Shown piece after piece: positions 61,237 through 64,000 of a stretch of 64,000 nt of DNA. Source of the stretch: Streptomyces griseicoloratus (GTDB lineage: Bacteria; Actinomycetota; Actinomycetes; Streptomycetales; Streptomycetaceae); assembly GCF_014534645.1 (NCBI RefSeq), contig NZ_JACVQF010000222.1, forward strand, positions 62,001 through 126,000. The letters run 5' to 3'. Within the stretch, counting starts at the first letter, position 1. Every line of letters begins with the position of its first letter. The position numbers were made by a program, and so were the translations under genes. Under the pieces are notes generated by a model. That model was not told the DNA's origin. It was given only the letters and a program-made list of their open reading frames with translations, and did no database searches.

Positions 61237-62415
61237 TCACCGCAGCCGCAGGACGAGGCAGGCGACGAGTCCGTCGTCGTCGACGGAGGTCACCACGGCG
61301 GTGGCGCCGGGACGGGGGCGGTGTGCCGCGGCGGCCAGCACCGCGGCGAGCTGGAGGCCCGCCGACGCCGCGGACGCGTCACCCAGCAGATCGCGCACAC
61401 CGATGAGGTCGACGTCCGCTCCGTCGAGTACGTCGCCGAGCACGGCGGTCTCGACCGTCTCCGCGTCGTCGCCTCCGGAGGGGCCCTGTCCGAAGCCCAT
61501 GGGGCAGGTGCCGGGGGCCGGGGCGACCCGGCCCGAGGGTGCGGCGAACGCGACCTCGCCGGGTGACGTGCCCGCCGCCTCCAGGGCGCCGCGCACACAC
61601 CGCTCCAGGGCGGGGCGCAGTCCGTCCGGACCGGCGCCGAAGCGGACGGCGAGGATGTCGGCGCGCGGGGTGCGGCCGGCGTCCCGGGCGGTGCCGGCGT
61701 CCTCCAGCAGGAACATGGCGCAGGCCTCGGCGAGCAGGGTGCGGCGGCGCTCCTCGCCGCGCGAGTGCCAGGCGAGCCAGGCCCGCTGCTCGGAGAACTC
61801 CTCGACGGCGCCGCACAGCACCGTCCGGCTGTAGCCGCGTTCGCGGAGCCGGGTGGCGTAGCGCAGGGCCTGCAGGCCGGTGAGCGGGCCGCCGGCCAGA
61901 GTGGCGTTGGGGCCCTTGAGGCCGTACCAGATGGCGCTCTGCCCGGCGGCCCGGTTCATCACCGTGTTGGGGAACAGGGCGGGGTCGACGTAGAACGGCT
62001 TGGCCCCGGTCAGTGCGTCGCGGGTGAAGTCCATCGTGCTCTGCACGCTGCCGGAGCCGGTGCCGAGGACGAGGCCGACGTGTTCGGGCTCGTCGAGGCG
62101 GCGGGGGCTGCCGTTCGGTTCGAGGAGGGTGCCGAGGGTGGCCACGGTCAGGCCGGTGAGCCGGTCCATGGTGCGGGTGCCCCGGGTGCCGAGCAGGGCG
62201 ACGACGTCGAATCCGGGCACCAGGCAGGCGTCGTTCGGCGGTGCCTGCCACACGTCACGGTTGAGCCGCGGCACGACGGGGCGCCGGGCGGCGACGCCCT
62301 CGGCGAACGGTTCGGCGCCGATGCCGTACGGGGACAGCACCGACCATTCGGAGATCACGGTGGTGGCGCCGGCCGCGGGGTGGCCGGCTGCGGTCTCGGG
62401 CACGGTGGTGGTCAT
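61237..62415 (-). CDS. Ketosynthase-fold protein without active-site cysteine, B
   Basis: This 392-residue thiolase-fold protein aligns by eye with FabF-type ketosynthases (LVLGTGSGSVQSTMDF, NRAAGQSAIWYGLKGPNATL). Where the cysteine of TACATG is expected it reads GGPLTG, so proline replaces cysteine, and neither the HGTGT nor the NSxxGH histidine is found. It is thus a chain-length-factor-like or scaffold protein rather than a condensing enzyme. The ATG at 62415 shares ATGA with the enoyl reductase gene. Confidence 0.88.
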   Translation of the reverse strand: MTTTVPETAAGHPAAGATTVISEWSVLSPYGIGAEPFAEGVAARRPVVPRLNRDVWQAPPNDACLVPGFDVVALLGTRGTRTMDRLTGLTVATLGTLLEPNGSPRRLDEPEHVGLVLGTGSGSVQSTMDFTRDALTGAKPFYVDPALFPNTVMNRAAGQSAIWYGLKGPNATLAGGPLTGLQALRYATRLRERGYSRTVLCGAVEEFSEQRAWLAWHSRGEERRRTLLAEACAMFLLEDAGTARDAGRTPRADILAVRFGAGPDGLRPALERCVRGALEAAGTSPGEVAFAAPSGRVAPAPGTCPMGFGQGPSGGDDAETVETAVLGDVLDGADVDLIGVRDLLGDASAASAGLQLAAVLAAAAHRPRPGATAVVTSVDDDGLVACLVLRLR

Positions 62416-63242
62416 CGGGTCGCCTCCCGTCGGCTCCAGGTGGCGCCGGCGGCGACGAGTTCCGCGCCGTCCACGCCGATCGTGTTGCCCGTCAGCCATG
62501 ACGACGGGGCGTTCGACAGCAGGACGACGGCCTCCGCGACGTCCTCGGGGATGGTGAGCCGGCCGTGCGGATTGCCCGCCGCGGAGTCGCCGACGAACTC
62601 CTCGTGGCCGGGGATGCGCAGCAGCGAGGGGGTGACGGTGACACCCGCGCGCAGGGCGTTGACGGAGGCGCCGTGCGGGGCGAGTTCGCAGGCCAGCTGG
62701 CGGACGTGGGACTCCAGGGCGGCCTTGGCGGCGGAGACGGCGCCGTAGCTCGGCAGGACCTGGCTGGTGCCGGCGCTGGTCATCGCGAAGATCCGGGTGC
62801 CCTCGGCGACGAGTCCCGCGGCCAGCAGGTCCTGGGTCCAGTAGACGAGGCTGTGGGCCATCACGTCGAGCGTCATCTCCAGCTGGGCGCGCGTGAGGGC
62901 CTGCTTGGTGTCGTCGGTGGGCAGGAACGGCACCAGGCTGCCGAAGGCCAGGGAGTGCAGGACGGTGCGCAGCGGCCGGCCGCCGGTGAGTTCGGCGAGG
63001 GCGGGCACCAGGCGGGTCCGTCCGCGGTCGGAGGCCGCGTTGACGTTGAACAGGTGGGCGCGCACGCCCTGGGAGCGCAGGGTGCACTCCAGTTCCCTGG
63101 CCGCCTGGACGCCGTCGGCGCGGTCGAAGTGCACTCCGGCGACATGGGCGCCCTGCTCGGCGAGGGCGAGGGCGGTGGCCCGTCCCATGCCGCTCGAAGC
63201 GCCGAGCACCAGGCACCAGCGGTCACGCAGTCGATTCCGCAC
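62412..63242 (-). CDS. FabI/FabL-type enoyl-ACP reductase-like SDR
   Basis: The 276-residue SDR begins LVLGASSGMGRATALALAEQ. Its catalytic segment is SYGAVSAAKAALESHVRQLA, in which Tyr and Lys are six residues apart. That Y-x6-K spacing marks enoyl-ACP reductases (FabI, FabL) rather than ketoreductases (Y-x3-K). It would reduce enoyl-ACP. The GTG at 63242 follows AGGAGG. It overlaps the upstream pseudo-ketosynthase by 20 bases. Confidence 0.88.
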   Translation of the reverse strand: MRNRLRDRWCLVLGASSGMGRATALALAEQGAHVAGVHFDRADGVQAARELECTLRSQGVRAHLFNVNAASDRGRTRLVPALAELTGGRPLRTVLHSLAFGSLVPFLPTDDTKQALTRAQLEMTLDVMAHSLVYWTQDLLAAGLVAEGTRIFAMTSAGTSQVLPSYGAVSAAKAALESHVRQLACELAPHGASVNALRAGVTVTPSLLRIPGHEEFVGDSAAGNPHGRLTIPEDVAEAVVLLSNAPSSWLTGNTIGVDGAELVAAGATWSRREATR

Positions 63243-64000
63243 GTAAGCCTCCTGACGGGGTTTCTCGGGGTTCGGCGGCGAGGACGTGCACGGCGGCCAG
63301 GTGTCCCGGGGCCGTGGCGGTGACGACGACCCGCTGCCCGCCGTGGGCGGTGAACGGCTCCGCCGCGCTCAGCAGCGGGGTGAGGCACCCGGCGCGTGCG
63401 GCGGCGGCCTTGCGGGCGGGCGCGCCGAGCAGTGCGGCGACGGCGCGGCCGCGGGGCGAGGTGTCGAGCACCGGATGGACGGGGGCGGCCGGCTCGGACT
63501 GCACCGCGCTCAGCAGGTCCCCGACGGCGAGGCCGAGGTCGCCGTCGGGGGCGTCGGCGCCCGGCGGCACGAAGGCGCAGGCCGCCCGCAGCGTGCCCCG
63601 CACGGGTGCGCCGCGGCGCTCCGCGGCCGCCCGCGGCTCCAGGACCAGCGCCACGGCGCCCTCCTCGCCGGGCTCCCCCGCTGCCACCGCCTCGGCGGAC
63701 CGGTCCTCGACGGCGACGACGACCACCAGGTCGGCGCGGCCGAGGACGAGTGCGCGGACGGCCGTCTGCAGCGCCTCGACGCCGGCGACACCGGAGGTGG
63801 TGAGGGTGCAGCTGAAGCCCTTGAGGCACTGTTCGGCGGCGAGCCGTCCGGCGAGCACGTTGACCGCGAAGTAGGGGGCGAGCGCGGGACGCAGCCGTTC
63901 GGCCCCGGCGGCGACGACGGTGCGGTCCATGTCCCGGAACAGCGGCGCGAGCCCGTTGTTGGTGCCGACGACGAGTCCGCGGCGCTCCGGCGGCACCTGC
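63223..64000 (-). CDS. Ketosynthase-fold protein without active-site cysteine, A (5' truncated)
   Basis: The frame is open to the window edge, so the start lies beyond 64000. The visible ~259 residues are the C-terminal two thirds of a FabF-like fold (LVVGTNNGLAPLFRD, PYFAVNVLAGRLAAEQCLKG). The expected TACATG reads TSGVAG, with glycine for cysteine. The HGTGT and GH motifs are also lacking. It overlaps the enoyl reductase gene by 20 bases. Its N-terminal part cannot be judged. Confidence 0.83.
   Translation of the reverse strand, partial: QVPPERRGLVVGTNNGLAPLFRDMDRTVVAAGAERLRPALAPYFAVNVLAGRLAAEQCLKGFSCTLTTSGVAGVEALQTAVRALVLGRADLVVVVAVEDRSAEAVAAGEPGEEGAVALVLEPRAAAERRGAPVRGTLRAACAFVPPGADAPDGDLGLAVGDLLSAVQSEPAAPVHPVLDTSPRGRAVAALLGAPARKAAAARAGCLTPLLSAAEPFTAHGGQRVVVTATAPGHLAAVHVLAAEPRETPSGGLRAESTA

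Overview
The window looks like chromosomal DNA of a Streptomyces or close relative. It is very GC-rich, uses GTG starts often, and carries families typical of that group: a DUF397/XRE (WhiJ-like) pair, a DUF574 methyltransferase, SpoIIE-type phosphatases, DUF5709, a mycothiol-dependent formaldehyde dehydrogenase and many TetR, LuxR and PucR regulators. I saw no rRNA, tRNA, CRISPR array, transposase or phage gene.

Layout. 1-5.0 kb: ABC exporter, HEAT-like protein, DUF397/XRE pair, methyltransferase. 5.2-10.1 kb: a five-gene translationally coupled LivFGHM-type uptake operon with its lipoprotein receptor, followed upstream by a PucR regulator, with three tandem ~155-bp repeats in between. 12.1-16.0 kb: a large LuxR ATPase regulator with a palindromic, apparently leaderless promoter, and a secreted polyester-hydrolase-like enzyme. 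16.5-22.8 kb: an oxidoreductase, twin secreted beta-propeller proteins, a GH64 beta-1,3-glucanase behind a LacI-type operator, and a membrane SpoIIE phosphatase. 22.9-30.4 kb: small acidic proteins, an orphan proteasome beta subunit, a membrane glycosyltransferase, and a GH65 phosphorylase/beta-phosphoglucomutase pair beside a P-loop kinase. 30.5-42.7 kb: RpiR regulator, ABM-domain protein, ANTAR-GAF-PAS-SpoIIE phosphatase, flavin reductase/ATP-grasp pair divergent from a DUF35 protein across three TetR-like operators, PLP lyase, membrane-anchored S1 protease, EamA transporter, L,D-transpeptidase. 43-53.1 kb: SDR, mycothiol formaldehyde detoxification pair, ABC exporter, TetR/YncE divergent pair, an Otr(A)-type ribosomal protection protein with a candidate leader peptide, and a phosphoesterase. 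53.5-55.6 kb: TetR, DUF5134, ECF sigma factor and a small protein.

55.6-64.0 kb is the most unusual part. It is a tightly overlapping operon, cut by the window edge, for a discrete (type II) fatty-acid or polyketide-like system: two ketosynthase-fold proteins that both lack the active-site cysteine, a FabI/FabL-type enoyl reductase, ACP, two hot-dog dehydratases, FabG-type ketoreductase, DsbA-fold isomerase, alpha/beta hydrolase, and an enoyl-CoA hydratase fused to a degenerate 3-hydroxyacyl-CoA dehydrogenase. The elongating ketosynthase is not in the window and would be expected upstream, beyond base 64000.

Functions are read from motifs and neighbourhood. No alignment or search was run.
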